Positions 9,462-20,565 of a DNA stretch of 64,000 nucleotides are shown piece by piece. A program made the position numbers and the translations under genes. Positions within the stretch are counted from its first letter, which is position 1. Each line of letters opens with the position of its first letter. The stretch lies in NCBI RefSeq assembly GCF_004664715.2, contig NC_051075.1:28650332-28714331 (forward strand). The letters are read 5' to 3'. The notes under the pieces were generated by a model, which saw only the letters and a list, made by a program, of their open reading frames with translations, ran no database searches and was not told the origin of the DNA. Source of the stretch: Peromyscus leucopus (Eukaryota > Chordata > Mammalia > Rodentia > Cricetidae).

Positions 9462-11190
9462 TATCCATTCTTCTGGTGAGAGACATCTAGGTTGTTTCCA
9501 GTTTTCAGCTATCATGAATAAAGCCACTATAAACAAAGCTGAGCAAGTGCCTTTGTGGTAGGATGTAGTATCCTTTGAGTATATGCCCAAGAGTGGTTTA
9601 GCTGAACCTGATGAAGATTGATTCCCAGTTTTCTGAGGAACTGCCATATTGATTAACATAGTGGTTGTATAAGTTTGTACTCCCACCAGCAATGAAGGTG
9701 TGTTCTTTCTCCACATCCTTGTCAGCATAAGCTGTCACTTGTGTTAATGATGTTAGCCATCCTCACAGGTGTAATATGGAATCTCAAAGTAGTTTTGATA
9801 TGCATTTCCATGATGACTAAAAATATTCGACATTTTTCAGCCATTTGAGATTCCTCTATTGAGAATTCTCTGTTTAGGTCTATACCCCAATTTTTATTGG
9901 ATTATTTAGTTTGTTGATAATAAACCTATCTAGTTTCTGGAGTTCTTTATATATTTTGGATATTAATCCTCTATCAGAAGTGGAGTTGAATATCCATTCT
10001 GTAGAATAGATAAAGAAAATGTGGTACATATACACAATGGATTATTATTCAACTGTTAAAAAATCACATCATTAAATTTTCAGGCAAATGAATGAAACTA
10101 GAAAAAAAATCATCCTGAGTGAGGTAACCCAGACCCAGAAAGACAAACATGGTCTGTACTCACATCTAAGTGGATATTAGCTGTAAAGTAAATAATTATC
10201 ATGCTACAATCCACAGACCTAGTAAATCCACGTAATAATGAGGACTCTACGGGGGACACATGGATCTCCCTGGGAAGAGGAAATAGAATAAATTTTGTGG
10301 GCAGACTAGCGGTGGATGGGAATGGGAACAGGGTGGATCAGATGTGGGGGCAGAGGGAGGGAAAACGTGAATAGTCAACTGGAATTGGGGGACATTTGGG
10401 GAATGATGTGGAAACCTAGTGCAGGAGAAACTTCCACGATTCTGAGGATGGCCATAACAAGGACTCCTTTAAATAATAGAAGATACAGAGCCAGAACCTG
10501 CCATTTTCTGTAACCAGGCAACTTCCACTGGTGGGACTGGGACACCAACCCAGACACAAAACCTTCAACCTATGATCTATCCCGCCTGCAAGATGTGCTG
10601 GGGCAATGGAGGTGCAGAGCTTATGAGAGTGGCCAAACAATGACAGGTCTACTTTGAGGCCCACTCCAGGAGGGAGAGCCCATTCCTGACACTTCCTGGA
10701 TGACCGGGAACTGGAGGGTGGATAGCCCAAAGACCTAGGATAAAACAAAATCAATAAAATGATTTCTAATGATATTCTGCTCTACTTAGATCGGTGCCTG
10801 GCCCAATTATCATCACAGAGGTTTCCTCTGATTGGAGCAGTTGCAGAGACTGCACAGCCAAACATTAGGCAAGAGAGAGCCCAAATTACATATTTCCACC
10901 AGACTCTTGCTCTTGAAGCTTAGGAAACCTGGCAGAAGAGGGGAAGAATTTTAGGATTCAGAGGGTTTGAGTACACCAGGAGAACACTGCCCACAGAATC
11001 AACTAGACAGAGCTCATTGGGGCTCACAGAGACTGAAAAGACACTCAAGGAGCCTGCATGGATCTGAGCTAGGTTCTCTGTATATGGTGGATTGTTAGAT
11101 TGATGTTTTTGTGTGACTCTTAACAATGGGAATGGGGGTGTCTTTGACTCTTCGGCCTACTGTTGGAACCCTTCTCCTCCTATAGCATCA
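9462..11190. mobile_element. old L1 with inverted 5' part (twin priming)
   Basis: 9462-10003 is antisense L1 ORF2 C-terminal sequence (the minus frame includes NMAVPQKTGNQS, LLGIYSKDTTSYHKGTCSAL and ENWKQPRC, all typical). At about 10004 orientation flips: AATAGATAAAGAAAATGTGG onward is plus-strand ORF2 end (ATCATCCTGAGTGAGGTAAC) and a long 3' UTR. The two halves meet at the same ORF2 point with a roughly 10-base overlap (GAATGGATA), the mark of twin priming. Both parts are full of stops. The 3' boundary is approximate. Confidence 0.75.
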
Positions 11191-11844
11191 CCCTCAGACA
11201 CCAATATGGACTCAGGTGGCTGATCTGATTCTAGGCATCCATATGGCGTTCGGTGGCAACAGAGCGATGTATGTCAACCCAGGCCCTGTTATAGGGCCGT
11301 GGATCCAGACTTGCCTCTTGGAAGTAGCGTGGGCCCATATGACACCATGGACTCAGGTGGGTGCTAAGGCCTCCCAGATCAGCATAGTTCCTACAGCAGC
11401 CTTTGGAAACCTCCATGGCCACAGGTGGCAACCCAAACACTGGGTATCCTTGTGACCATGGATGTCCACACAGTTCCTGACTTTAGTATGACCATGGGCC
11501 CTGACATAGCCCTTGGCAGCAGCCTGGGCCTGGACATTGCTATGGTAGTCATCTAACATCAGCCTACTCCTCACCACCTTGACCATGGCCCCACATGACA
11601 AGCAGGCCTCCCACATTAGCCTACGCTTCACCATATTCATTTATTCCACAGCAAATGAACCACTCCTCTTCTCTTTTTCTCCCATTCCCCCACCATACAT
11701 TTGATCTTCATAATGGGGTCCACCTGCCAGATAACACAAGGTGCCAGGTTGGCCCATGGATGTCTTCCTGCCAGCCTGGGCTTTGAGGACCCTGACTGGT
11801 CTGTGGGTGGCTAGCACCAGCCTGAGTGGGGCCATGGAAGATGG
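11191..11844 (+). repeat. unclassified GC-richer repeat-like segment
   Basis: Visibly GC-richer than its surroundings, with recurring phrases such as GGCCCATGG, ACCATGG, TTGGCAGCAGCCTGGGC and CTCAGGTGG. It may be part of an L1 or other rodent repeat next to the preceding L1. Open frames of 60-95 codons on both strands are mutually inconsistent and show no domain. Confidence 0.35.
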
Positions 11845-11990
11845 ATTTTTTAAAAATAAATTTATTTATTTATTTACATCCTGGCCCTCCTCTCCTCCCA
11901 CCTCCCATCTCTGCTCTGTTCTCACCTCCCTATCCACTCCTCTTCTGTTGCTGTTTAGGAAAGGACAGGACTCCCATGAATATCAATAAT
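11845..11990 (-). mobile_element. probable L1 3' end fragment
   Basis: AT-rich TTTATTTATTTATTTA followed by CTCCTCCCACCTCCCATC, the antisense image of an L1 purine-rich 3' UTR before its A-tail. Short and diverged. Confidence 0.4.
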
Positions 11991-11999
11991 ACATGGCAT

Positions 12000-12130
12000 A
12001 CTACAGAGAATAATAAAAATCACATGGAATTAGCATAAAAAAACAGACAGGTGGATCAATGGAATCAAATGGAAGACCCAGACATAAATCCACACACCTG
12101 TGGACAACTGATGGATTATTTCTTAAGCTT
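12000..12130 (+). mobile_element. L1 ORF2 fragment
   Basis: The plus strand reads NRQVDQWNQMEDPDINPHTC around 12040-12100, the conserved block that follows the reverse transcriptase core in rodent L1 ORF2. It stands alone, without 3' UTR. Confidence 0.65.
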
Positions 12131-12532
12131 CATGTCTACCTGCACTGTTAAATTAAGAAATAATCTGCAGCACGACTCACATCAATAAATTTTGACAAAG
12201 ATTAATGGAAGTTGCAGAAGCTACAGCGTATTGTATAGTATTCTTTCTTGTACTTATTTCTGTCCAATGCCAATAAAAATTAATTTAAAAACCTACTTTG
12301 GTTGTAAGCACTATAACACATTATCACAGGAAGTAACTGTGTCAAAATCTCAAGTATAACTAAAACATATTTTCTCTGACCTTTTTCCTATTTTATTAAT
12401 TTGTTTACATTTAATTGGCATTTTAAGTTATGCCATATACAATATACATAATATGATATGCACTGAATCCTAAACAAATTTAGATAAATTTAGATGAAAT
12501 CATGTACTCAAGAAAAAACAAAATAGTCAAAA

Positions 12533-12741
12533 CTTTCTAAGAAAAAATTTAGTTTGTTTTTGCTTATACGAGTGGTAATTCTATCATATTCAGTAGGAAT
12601 ACAATTTTTGATAACATTATTTGAAGATGAGGTATGGGGAATAAGTATTTAGGTAAGGCATGGTGATATATAGAAGTGAGATAAGGGGATGAGCTGTAGA
12701 AGTGAGGTATGGAAGTGTGGTATGGGGATGAGGAATGACAT
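12533..12741 (-). repeat. left arm of a large inverted duplication
   Basis: Its reverse complement matches 13505-13879 over the whole arm: first a degenerate minisatellite of CCTCATCCCCATACC / CTCACTTCTA phrases, then unique sequence (TTATCAAAAAT, GATAGAAT, CACTC.TATAAGCAAAA, CTAAATTTTTTCTTAGAAA). Several substitutions and small indels separate the arms. No B1 is present in this arm. Confidence 0.85.
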
Positions 12742-13504
12742 GCTACAAACTTTACTTGTGGCAACATGGGCAATTATACCCATGTTAAACTCCAAAATGA
12801 TCACATTTTAAATATCAGATAAATGAAATGTGCCAACTGTACTGCTGTTAATATTCTCACAGGTAAATATAAGCATATGACCAGTTTTCTAATTCTAACA
12901 TCCTTGGGCATAAAAATGTTAGGTAGGGTAAATATCATAGAATTCAGGGGTGGTGACTTACTCAATAATCTTGAGACCTACCCAAGAAGAACTCAATGCA
13001 AATATATCCCTCAACTGTAGTGGAAGCAAGAAATAGCAAGAGTGAAAGTGAGACACCATCCTCTGTATTATAAGGGTTGCAGAGGTAAGCCTGAGTCCAT
13101 TGAGCAGGAATTGACACTGCACATGAAGAACAACATCTTACCATGAAGAAACTTGCACTCTTAAGGTCTTTGAAGTGACCAAATCATATCTATTCAAGGT
13201 AATTTACATTAGATAGCAAATGGTAGTAGATGCTATGCTCATCTAAAACCTACATTTACTGAATGCTTAAATTATCATTTTAGTGAACAACAGCACTATT
13301 GATTAGACAACTAAACACAGAAAATGGATTCTCACAGTTTATTTTTCTTAACCTGGATCCCACACTTCCCCATAACTCTTCTTCATGCTTCACTTCTGAA
13401 CCTCATTCCCATACCTCATCCCAGTAACTCATCTCCAGAACTCATCTTCATACCTCACCTCAATATTTTATCTCCATATACCATTACCAAACCTCATTGG
13501 CATT
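12742..13504. other. spacer of the inverted duplication
   Basis: Unique-looking spacer. From 13360 the plus strand is already the same minisatellite (imperfect ACCTCATCCCCAT-like units), extending the right arm's array beyond what the left arm contains. The 155-codon frame from 13324 is a product of this repeat and the following B1. Confidence 0.6.
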
Positions 13505-13879
13505 TCTCATCCCCATACCACACCTCCATACCTCACTTCTACAACTCATCCCCTTATCTCACTTCTATACTTCATCTTCATGCCTTACCTAGTACAGATT
13601 ACCTCGTCTTCAAAGTTATCAAAAATAAAGTTATCAAAAATCATATTCCAGCCAGGCAGTGGTGGCACACGACTTTAATCCCAGCACTCAGGATTCAGAG
13701 CCAGGTGGATCTCTTTGAGTTCGAGGTCAGCCTGGGCTACCAAGTGAATTCCAGGAAAGGCGCAAAGCTACACAGAGAAAACCTGTCCTGAAAAACCCCC
13801 AAAAAAATCATATTCCAATCAAATATGATAGAATAGCCACTCATATAAGCAAAAGCACACTAAATTTTTTCTTAGAAAC
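13505..13879 (+). repeat. right arm of the inverted duplication, split by a B1
   Basis: Inverted match to the left arm, resuming on the far side of an inserted B1 and its target duplication. The arms form a palindrome with roughly 0.76 kb between them. Confidence 0.85.
13651..13802 (+). mobile_element. B1 SINE
   Basis: Starts GCCAGGCAGTGGTGGCACAC, contains TTTAATCCCAGCACTC and GCGCAAAGCTACACAGAGA, and ends in an A-rich tail. Flanked by a perfect 15-bp target duplication AAAAATCATATTCCA (13636-13650 and 13803-13817). It was inserted after the inverted duplication formed, since only this arm has it. Confidence 0.93.
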
Positions 13880-14056
13880 TGTTCAAATTCTTAGGCAAAA
13901 ATCAGGCTTGCTAGTACTGTATAACTTCATTATTGTTCCATAAGTGGACTAAAATTAATATAGCTTATATGAGACAAGAGTATAATTAAAGAAAGAAAAA
14001 ATGCACACACATGTAGAAATCCACACAAATGTATTCACAAAAAAAATACAATTACT

Positions 14057-14167
14057 TCTCTGGAGGTGGGAATGGGGGGTGGGCTGGGGGGAAGGAGAGA
14101 GGGGCAGGAAGGGAGAGAACAGGGGAATCTGTGGCTATTATGTAAAACTGAATAGTATTGTAAAATA

Positions 14168-14208
<41 letters not shown>
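14057..14208 (+). mobile_element. 5'-truncated L1 3' end with (AAT)n tail
   Basis: GGAGGTGGGAATGG through GTATTGTAAAATAAA is the same terminal ~100 bases as the L1 ends near 19.6 and 30.6 kb. The A-tail has become a (TAA)n array at 14167-14208, which creates a false poly-Tyr frame on the other strand. Confidence 0.82.
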
Positions 14209-14211
<3 letters not shown>

Positions 14212-14364
14212 TACTCATAATTATTTCTGTAACTGACCATTCCTTTATATTTTTCACTTGTGACTACTCATACTGGCAGATGTGGTGGTATTTGTCTATA
14301 ATCATAGTGCTTGGGAGGATGAAGGAGGGAGATAACAGTGGGTGAGACCATTTTATCATTTCTC

Positions 14365-14592
14365 AGGGCCACTGAGATGGCTCAGCAGGGCACAGCCATT
14401 TGCTGATAACTCTGATGATTTGATTTTGATCCCTAGGACCCACATGGTTGAAAGAGACAGTTGATTACGCCACATTTTCCTCTGACTTCCACAGGACAGG
14501 TACATGCACGCACACACACAGACATACACGCACACACGCACACGTGCACGCATGCACGTATGCATGCACAAATATAAAATAAATGAAATGAG
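14365..14592 (+). mobile_element. tRNA-derived SINE (B2/B3 type)
   Basis: Starts AGGGCCACTGAGATGGCTCAG (pol III A-box region), with a B-box-like TTTGATCCC, CCTCTGACTTCCACA, then a CA-rich 3' part and an A-rich tail. Flanked by a perfect 13-bp target duplication TTTATCATTTCTC (14352-14364 and 14593-14605). Confidence 0.85.
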
Positions 14593-14899
14593 TTTATCAT
14601 TTCTCCATTGGGTAGCTTTAAGAAAAATTTAAAATGCTGGTTGTACTGGACCAGGCAATAATAAATGGGTGAAAGTGCTAGTTATGACACATGTGGGCAG
14701 AGGTAGAACTGATCCTTGTCTTTTGTTTAATTTATCAATTCACAATAGTGGCTTTTTAAACAATATCAAGGAACCCATTATAGGTAGTTAGGTTGCACTA
14801 CTTTTGTTCATAGATAAATGGTATTTAATATTTTCCTCACTCACCAATAAACTGGTCACTTGGAAAATCAGCCAAACAACCAACCAAGAAATCTAAACT

Positions 14900-15245
14900 A
14901 AACTAAATTCTGGAGTTGAGTGACATCATATATCAACTGAACCTTCTAGATAGCTATAGAACATTCCACCCCCAAACTAAAGAATACAATTCTCCTTAGC
15001 AGCCTGTGGAACTTTCTTTACAAATGAGCACATATTAACACAAAGAAGAGCTACATTCTACATGACTACAATGGAATAAAACATCAGTAGAAACTACAGA
15101 AAATACACAAATGCTTGGAAACTAAACACGTACTACTAGGTAACATTTGATAAAGAAGAATTCGAAGAGGAAATTTAAAAATCTCTAGAATTGAAAGAAA
15201 ATGAAAACACTGCATAGTAACATCTATGGCACACAATCTATGAAG
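14900..15245 (+). mobile_element. ancient L1 ORF2 fragment (endonuclease region)
   Basis: The nucleotide order ATAGAACATTCCACCC ... AATACAATTCTC ... TGGAATAAAAC ... AATGCTTGGAAACTAAA ... AAAATCTCTAGAATTGAA follows the L1 endonuclease C-terminal region and the start of the linker. Many stops and indels make it much older than the L1s at 35 and 54 kb. Confidence 0.6.
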
Positions 15246-16889
15246 GTAATTATAAAAAGTAAGTTTACAGAACTATTCGTCCCTGTCAAAAGGTCAGATA
15301 TCTCAAATTACTAACTAAATGATCCTACTGGAGGTACATAAAAACAAATAAATCCCCCCCCCCAATTTAGATAACAATACACATAGTTAATTTGTTGTTT
15401 GGGTTTTTTAAAATTACTTCATGTTAAATAGAGCAGACAGAATATGATTCAAAATTAACATCTCATAGTTACTCTTAAATAGATAATTTATACTTTTACA
15501 TTAACACAATTATATTTTCTTTCAGGTAATAACAATGATTACCATTGTCATTGCTGTTTATAAAATATTCCACATATGCTCCATAGAACAGATAATCTGA
15601 CATTATAATCTCTACATATCTTACAACACATTCTATTTTGTGACTTTGATATACTTGTAATAAGTCAACACTTAGTCTCCTTACAATGACATGTATGCAA
15701 TTTGATGCTAGTAGATTTTATTATAAAGTTCATGGTGGAAGATAATTGCTTTACTATTTTCTCTTTCATAATAAAAATGTAGGTTCTCTCATCCACTTGA
15801 AAATTGAAATTTCTTGCCCAGAAATATACTTTTGTAATTTCATATCTGTAATCATACATGGTAGGTATTATTTTTATGATGTAATTTTATGTAAAGGTGT
15901 CAAGTCACTGCAAATCTTTACCTTAAATTATTTTTATTAATCAAAATTGTAAAAGGATATTCACTTTATTAAAATCCTAAACTACTATGTGATGGCTTAA
16001 TTTTATTAAAGTAACATATTTATGAAGAAGGTATGAATTGTGAGCCCCACTATTTTAGTTAAAATAATTATAGCAGGTGTGTCTATTGTATATTAGACAC
16101 TTTTTGATAAAGTGATTCTGCTTCCCCTTCATTCCCATAATCCTCCCTTCTTTGAGGGTTGTAACCTCTCATTTCCACTAATATATCCTGTTTTTTCATT
16201 ATAGGAATAAAGTGTAATGGTGGAATTACTAACCTAATGATAATTCACAAACCATAGAATCCTAAGAAGTTTGAAAAGCAGAAGTAGAAAAACACTGCCA
16301 CACATAGCACTGAATTTGTTCAATGTTAAATTTATCATTTCTAATGTAAGCACTTTATTACTCTTTTTGCAAAAGACACCATAGTTTGAACAACCACCCT
16401 GACAAATGCTTTTATATTAAACATATACAGCTTAAAGACAAAGCATTTCCCCCAAAAGGAGTCAGAAACTGATTTATATTGTTATGGGGTAAGTGAAGAG
16501 AAAAACTCTCAAGATGCCTGAGTAAATCAAATAGAGTCTTTATATTCTGCTGGCAGAACTGTCCTAAGGAGAGTAATGGGAAGCAGTCCCGGCCTCCAGG
16601 TTTTCGAAATTTTGAAAAGCACAGATGGCAATTGTGACATACAGAAAAGCAACTCTGGACACATGCAGCAGGCAAACATCATTTACAGAAGCAATGGCAA
16701 GGCAATTAACTGGCCAGGAAGTTCTTATAGCCTGAGATCAGGTCACACTGTCTAGCACTTTATGTCTGGTCTAAGATTTTTATCCGAAACAGCTTTAGCA
16801 ATTAATGCATTCTTAGGAATGCTTGCATGAGATGGCATAACTATAGTTCAGTAGCCCACTACAGTATGATTGCTCTGGAGTCTCAGCCT

Positions 16890-16892
<3 letters not shown>
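15246..16892. other. anonymous AT-rich DNA
   Basis: No gene or repeat family recognised. Frames of 64-87 codons lack recognisable domains. Confidence 0.5.

Positions 16893-16954
<62 letters not shown>
16893..16954. repeat. (CT)n microsatellite
   Basis: About 31 CT units, with no SINE visible beside it. It accounts for the Ser/Leu and Arg/Glu frames on the two strands. Confidence 0.95.
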
Positions 16955-16956
<2 letters not shown>

Positions 16957-19327
16957 GTGTATGTCTGTGTAACATGTGTATCCATATTATCTACACTATC
17001 TCTGAAGCTTAGATTTATGTTTCTCTTAATCATATTAAGAGCTGATTAATAGATAAAATAATGTATGAGGATATATTCCTACAACTCTGTTTCTCCATAG
17101 AGCTACTGTTAGGAAATTTTATTTATCTGCTCTTGCAAATCAACACATGACATGTTTCTTAATTATGTGTCTTCCAGTTGAATTCTCTATTCCCTACAGG
17201 AATTTCTCTCAGCTAGTATTTAATAAGGAAGCTAATATAGTAAATAATAAGATGTGAATAAAGTGAAATGGCCTTTAGATCATTGGAATCGGTGTTTAAT
17301 GGGTATAGTGCATTGTAATTAAACACATGCATGTATAAAAGGAAGACAAGGCATAGATGATTTAGTGTCTGGGCAATAAATTAAATTCATTATCTGCTTC
17401 CAAAAAAGTAAGTTATTTTTAGACTTCAAAATTTGGAATACAGATTCCAGGATAGTACTTCTCAAGGATTATGTTATTTAGCAACATATTCTGAGGAAAA
17501 CAACGAATTATTGAATATCTGGTAATATAATGATAAGATTTGAAAGTCATGTCATAACCAAATTTATAACAATTCTAGCTTAGCCTTTATAGAATGTTTT
17601 TTTTTTGTTTGTTTTGCTTTTTTTTTTTTTTGGCTAAGGGTTTTTGGTTTGTCTTATTTTTAGGTAATAGTACCTGTAATGCACTATTATTATATTTATG
17701 CAGAAGACATAGACAATAATTTAAATGATCATGTCTAGTGTGAGACATAGATCATTGGGAAGACATTGAGAAATGATTTACTGAACAATGGAGGAAATGC
17801 TAATCATAATTATACCATTTGCTCTTCTGAAGGGGTAGAAATACAAATACTACAAGGGAATTTTAAAATATATTTGCTTTAAATATCTAAGTGTAACATG
17901 ACATCATAGAAAAATACTTACTGACCTCATGTGGTATAAAATAGATCCAAATTGCACATTTTTTTAACACTCATCAAAAGTAGTGTGGTTTCTTCAAGAA
18001 CATCTCAGAGCAAGCCTAATTGTTCCTGCTGCCTTGACATTTTTACTAGCTTGTATGCCTCATCAGTTTAAAACATTTACTTCTGTGACTGCTGAACCAT
18101 TGAGCAAATTGGTTCCTGAGATCAATATTCTTTCTCCAAAGTGGTAGAAGCCATACCCAGGTGTCTGACAATGTTTATTCACTGAAAGCAGTTCATTTTC
18201 TGCTGTTGATAGTGGCAAAGTGACACTCCATTTCAGGTCTTTAATCATTTAAACCTTTTTCCTAAGAAAGGTACAATTTTACAGGCAAAAAGAAGAAGAA
18301 ATCTTGATGTACTATCAAATAAAATCGGCCAATCAGTCAACATAGACACCCTCGTCCCCGCAATCAGCAACAGCTGTATCATAATTAAGGCTGTGATTCT
18401 GCAGGTGTTTGAAGAAGGCTATGTCAAAATAAATCCACTTATTTAAAATGTTTTGAAGCTTTATAAATTCTCTATAGATAAGATCAGGTATGGAATTTAT
18501 AGGGATTCAGTTTTGTTTATAAATTTCAAGATTCTTGAGAAAGAGGTAAAGATCAAACCTAGAAATTTTGATAAACATCAATCACTTAATATCTGTGAAG
18601 ACAGGCATTTGAGCATCATCACATTTGATGGGTCAAAACTGATGGCACTTCATGGAGTTTTCAATTACCTATAGGTAGTTCATAACCACCAGATTCAACA
18701 ATTTTAATAAATAATATTTTCATAGAATTTAAAGTTTTGCATTGAAAAATTGCAATTGTTGTGACCCCAAAACCCCTCAAAATACCACTACAATTCCAAT
18801 TTTGATTATTTCCTTCTGATGAATTTTTATTTTTATCAAGTATGTTTAGTAATTAAGAGAAACATTGTTATTTCCACATCAGTTTGAGAAAAACTGTTCT
18901 GAATTTGTGGAAATTAAAATTCATAATATTTAAGTTACTTTTCATATATCTATATAGTTTTAAATTGTGATTTTATGAACAAATAAATACTAGAACCCCT
19001 ACATACTATAATTTGTTTCTGAGAATGAGTAGTTCTTCCTGACTCTGCTTCCATTTACTGGAATTAATGATGAACTGCTTTTCATTGCATGAATTTTACA
19101 ATGATTTGCACATATATACCACAGGGACTTACAAATTTAATTACATAATGCTTATATTATACTGTGGGGTTTGAATGTTCTGTTTAAGAACTAAGTATCA
19201 TTGATGTTAGTAAACTTCAGAGTTAGCAATATCTAACAGCAGCCTAGGAAATGAGTCTCCTAGGACTGGGTTAATTACTGGAGCTGGATAGATCATTAGG
19301 ATATCAAAATATTGTTGATTTTTTTTT
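16955..19327. other. anonymous AT-rich DNA
   Basis: No convincing feature apart from T-rich runs near 17600-17635. A 73-codon frame at 18453 and a 61-codon frame at 18063 have no recognisable content. Confidence 0.5.
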
Positions 19328-19343
19328 AAGAAGAAAAGAGTTT

Positions 19344-19663
19344 CAAACAGCTATCTCATGCAGCGAGCCCAGGACCTGGTACTACTGCCTAGATGCCTCC
19401 CAAACAGATGGCTGTTTGAAACCGGGACTTATGCAGGGACTCTTGGCTCAATCTGGGAGGAGGGGACTGGACCTGCCTGGACTGAGTCTATCAGATCGAT
19501 CTCAGTCCTTGGGGGTGGCCTTGATCTGGAGGTGGTGGGAGGGGGGGATGGGCTGGGGGAAAGGGGAGGGGGGAGGACAGGGAAATCTGTGGCTGTTATG
19601 TGGAACTGAATAGTATTGTAAAATAAAAGAAAAAAATTTAAAAAAATGTTAACAAAAAAAAAA
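19344..19663 (+). mobile_element. short L1 insertion with inverted 5' end
   Basis: The first ~56 bases (CAAACAGCTATCTCATGCAG ...) are the reverse complement of L1 3' UTR sequence seen in sense near 30330-30390; from about 19400 the element continues in sense (GCTGTTTGAAAC, GGAGGAGGGGACTGG) to GTATTGTAAAATAAAAG and an A-rich tail. Perfect 16-bp target duplication AAGAAGAAAAGAGTTT (19328-19343 and 19664-19679). The 65-83 codon frames inside are UTR artefacts. Confidence 0.9.
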
Positions 19664-19892
19664 AAGAAGAAAAGAGTTTTGTTTCTCCTTACTATTCTTT
19701 TATTAGATATAAAGATAAATTTAAGGTAAGTAACAATTTGGCCAGCAGCTAATTTGCTAACAGAGATGATAGATGGTAGAATACAGTAACATAATTATAT
19801 CAAAGGTCTGAGAGAAGATAATTACTAATATAGAAATCATTAGATACAGTCAAATCAGGTAGGATTCAAATTTAGAAAAAAATATCTATTCT

Positions 19893-19954
19893 AGGCTGGT
19901 GAGATGGCTCAGAAAGTTAAAGCTTAAGCCTTGCCCACTGTGTTTATTCCTGGA
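19893..19954 (+). mobile_element. B3-like SINE, left half
   Basis: AGGCTGGTGAGATGGCTCAG opens the SINE; GTGTTTATTCCTGGA corresponds to the B-box-proximal GAGTTCAATCCCTGGA. It breaks off where tRNA-Lys sequence begins and resumes near 20446. Confidence 0.65.
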
Positions 19955-20015
19955 GCTCAGTCAGTAGAGCATGAGACTCTTAATCTCATGTGTTCATGTC
20001 CCAGATTGGGTGCCA
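19955..20015 (+). pseudogene. tRNA-Lys(CTT) copy with CCA, joined to an LTR
   Basis: From the D-stem onward this matches tRNA-Lys: GCTCAGTCAGTAGAGCATG, then the anticodon arm GAGACTCTTAATCTCA with anticodon CTT at 19979-19981, then TTCATGTCCCAGATTGGGTG and CCA at 20013-20015. About six bases are missing around the variable loop/T-stem, and the 5' acceptor strand (positions 1-9) is absent, so it is not a functional tRNA gene. CCA is added after transcription in mammals, so its presence points to reverse transcription of mature tRNA. It sits exactly where an ERVK primer-binding site should be beside the LTR that follows. Confidence 0.8.
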
Positions 20016-20017
20016 CT

Positions 20018-20398
20018 AGTAGCTGAAGTTTTTTCTGGTCAGCCCCACAGACCCTGCAACAACTTATAAAATAATCACTCAGAAGCTCATATTAAATAAA
20101 ACTGCTCAGCCATTGCTCAGGCCTACCACTGACCAGCTATTACATTTAAATTCATCCCATTTCTGTTAATCTATATGTTGCCATGTGTTCCATGGCTTTA
20201 CCTGTTTGTCATTGTATGCTGCTCCCTGGATGGCGGGGATGGTGTCTACTGACTCAGCCTTCCTCTTCTCAGAATTCTCCTCTCTGCTTATTCTGCCTAT
20301 ATTTTATGCCCTGCCTGGCTACTGGCCAATCAGCATTTTATTTATCAACCAAATCATAGCAACACACATTCATGGCATACAGAACAATATTTTTATCA
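20018..20398 (-). mobile_element. ERVK-like LTR fused to tRNA-Lys
   Basis: Same LTR family as 23085-23444: TAGCTGAAGTTTTTTCTGGT, CTTATAAAATAATCACTCAG, CCATGTGTTCCATGGCTTTA and TGGCTACTGGCCAATCAGC occur in the same order. Orientation is minus (U5 end at the left, next to the tRNA). No ERV interior follows the tRNA and no second LTR is seen; the terminal TG is mutated. Confidence 0.78.
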
Positions 20399-20445
20399 GA
20401 GGGGGCTCTTTGATTGGTGTGTATTGGTGTCGGTGGCATTCCCAT

Positions 20446-20565
20446 CAAGACTCAGCAAAGTTGATTCTGACCTCTTTACATACACTGTAGCATGTTTGCA
20501 CTCAGCAAATAAAGCTCACGTGCACTCATGAGTGCATGCACGTACAATAATAATAATTAAAAGCA
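20446..20565 (+). mobile_element. B3-like SINE, right half
   Basis: CCATCAAGACTCAGCAAAGT, TTCTGACCTCTTTACA and the GTGCATGCACG-rich end with an AATAATAATAATTAAA tail continue the SINE interrupted at 19954. The ~45 bp between the LTR and this point is unexplained. Confidence 0.6.

Noticed and set aside
13324..13791. 155-codon frame suggesting a small protein
   Set aside because: Its first half is the CCTCATCCCCATACC minisatellite and its second half a B1.
12533..13879. CRISPR-like array from the repeated CCTCATCCCCAT units
   Set aside because: Units are irregular and contiguous with no unique spacers, in a mammalian genome; it is a minisatellite.
19955..20015. functional tRNA-Lys gene
   Set aside because: Lacks the 5' acceptor strand, has a deletion near the T-stem, encodes CCA and abuts an LTR; a reverse-transcribed copy fits better.
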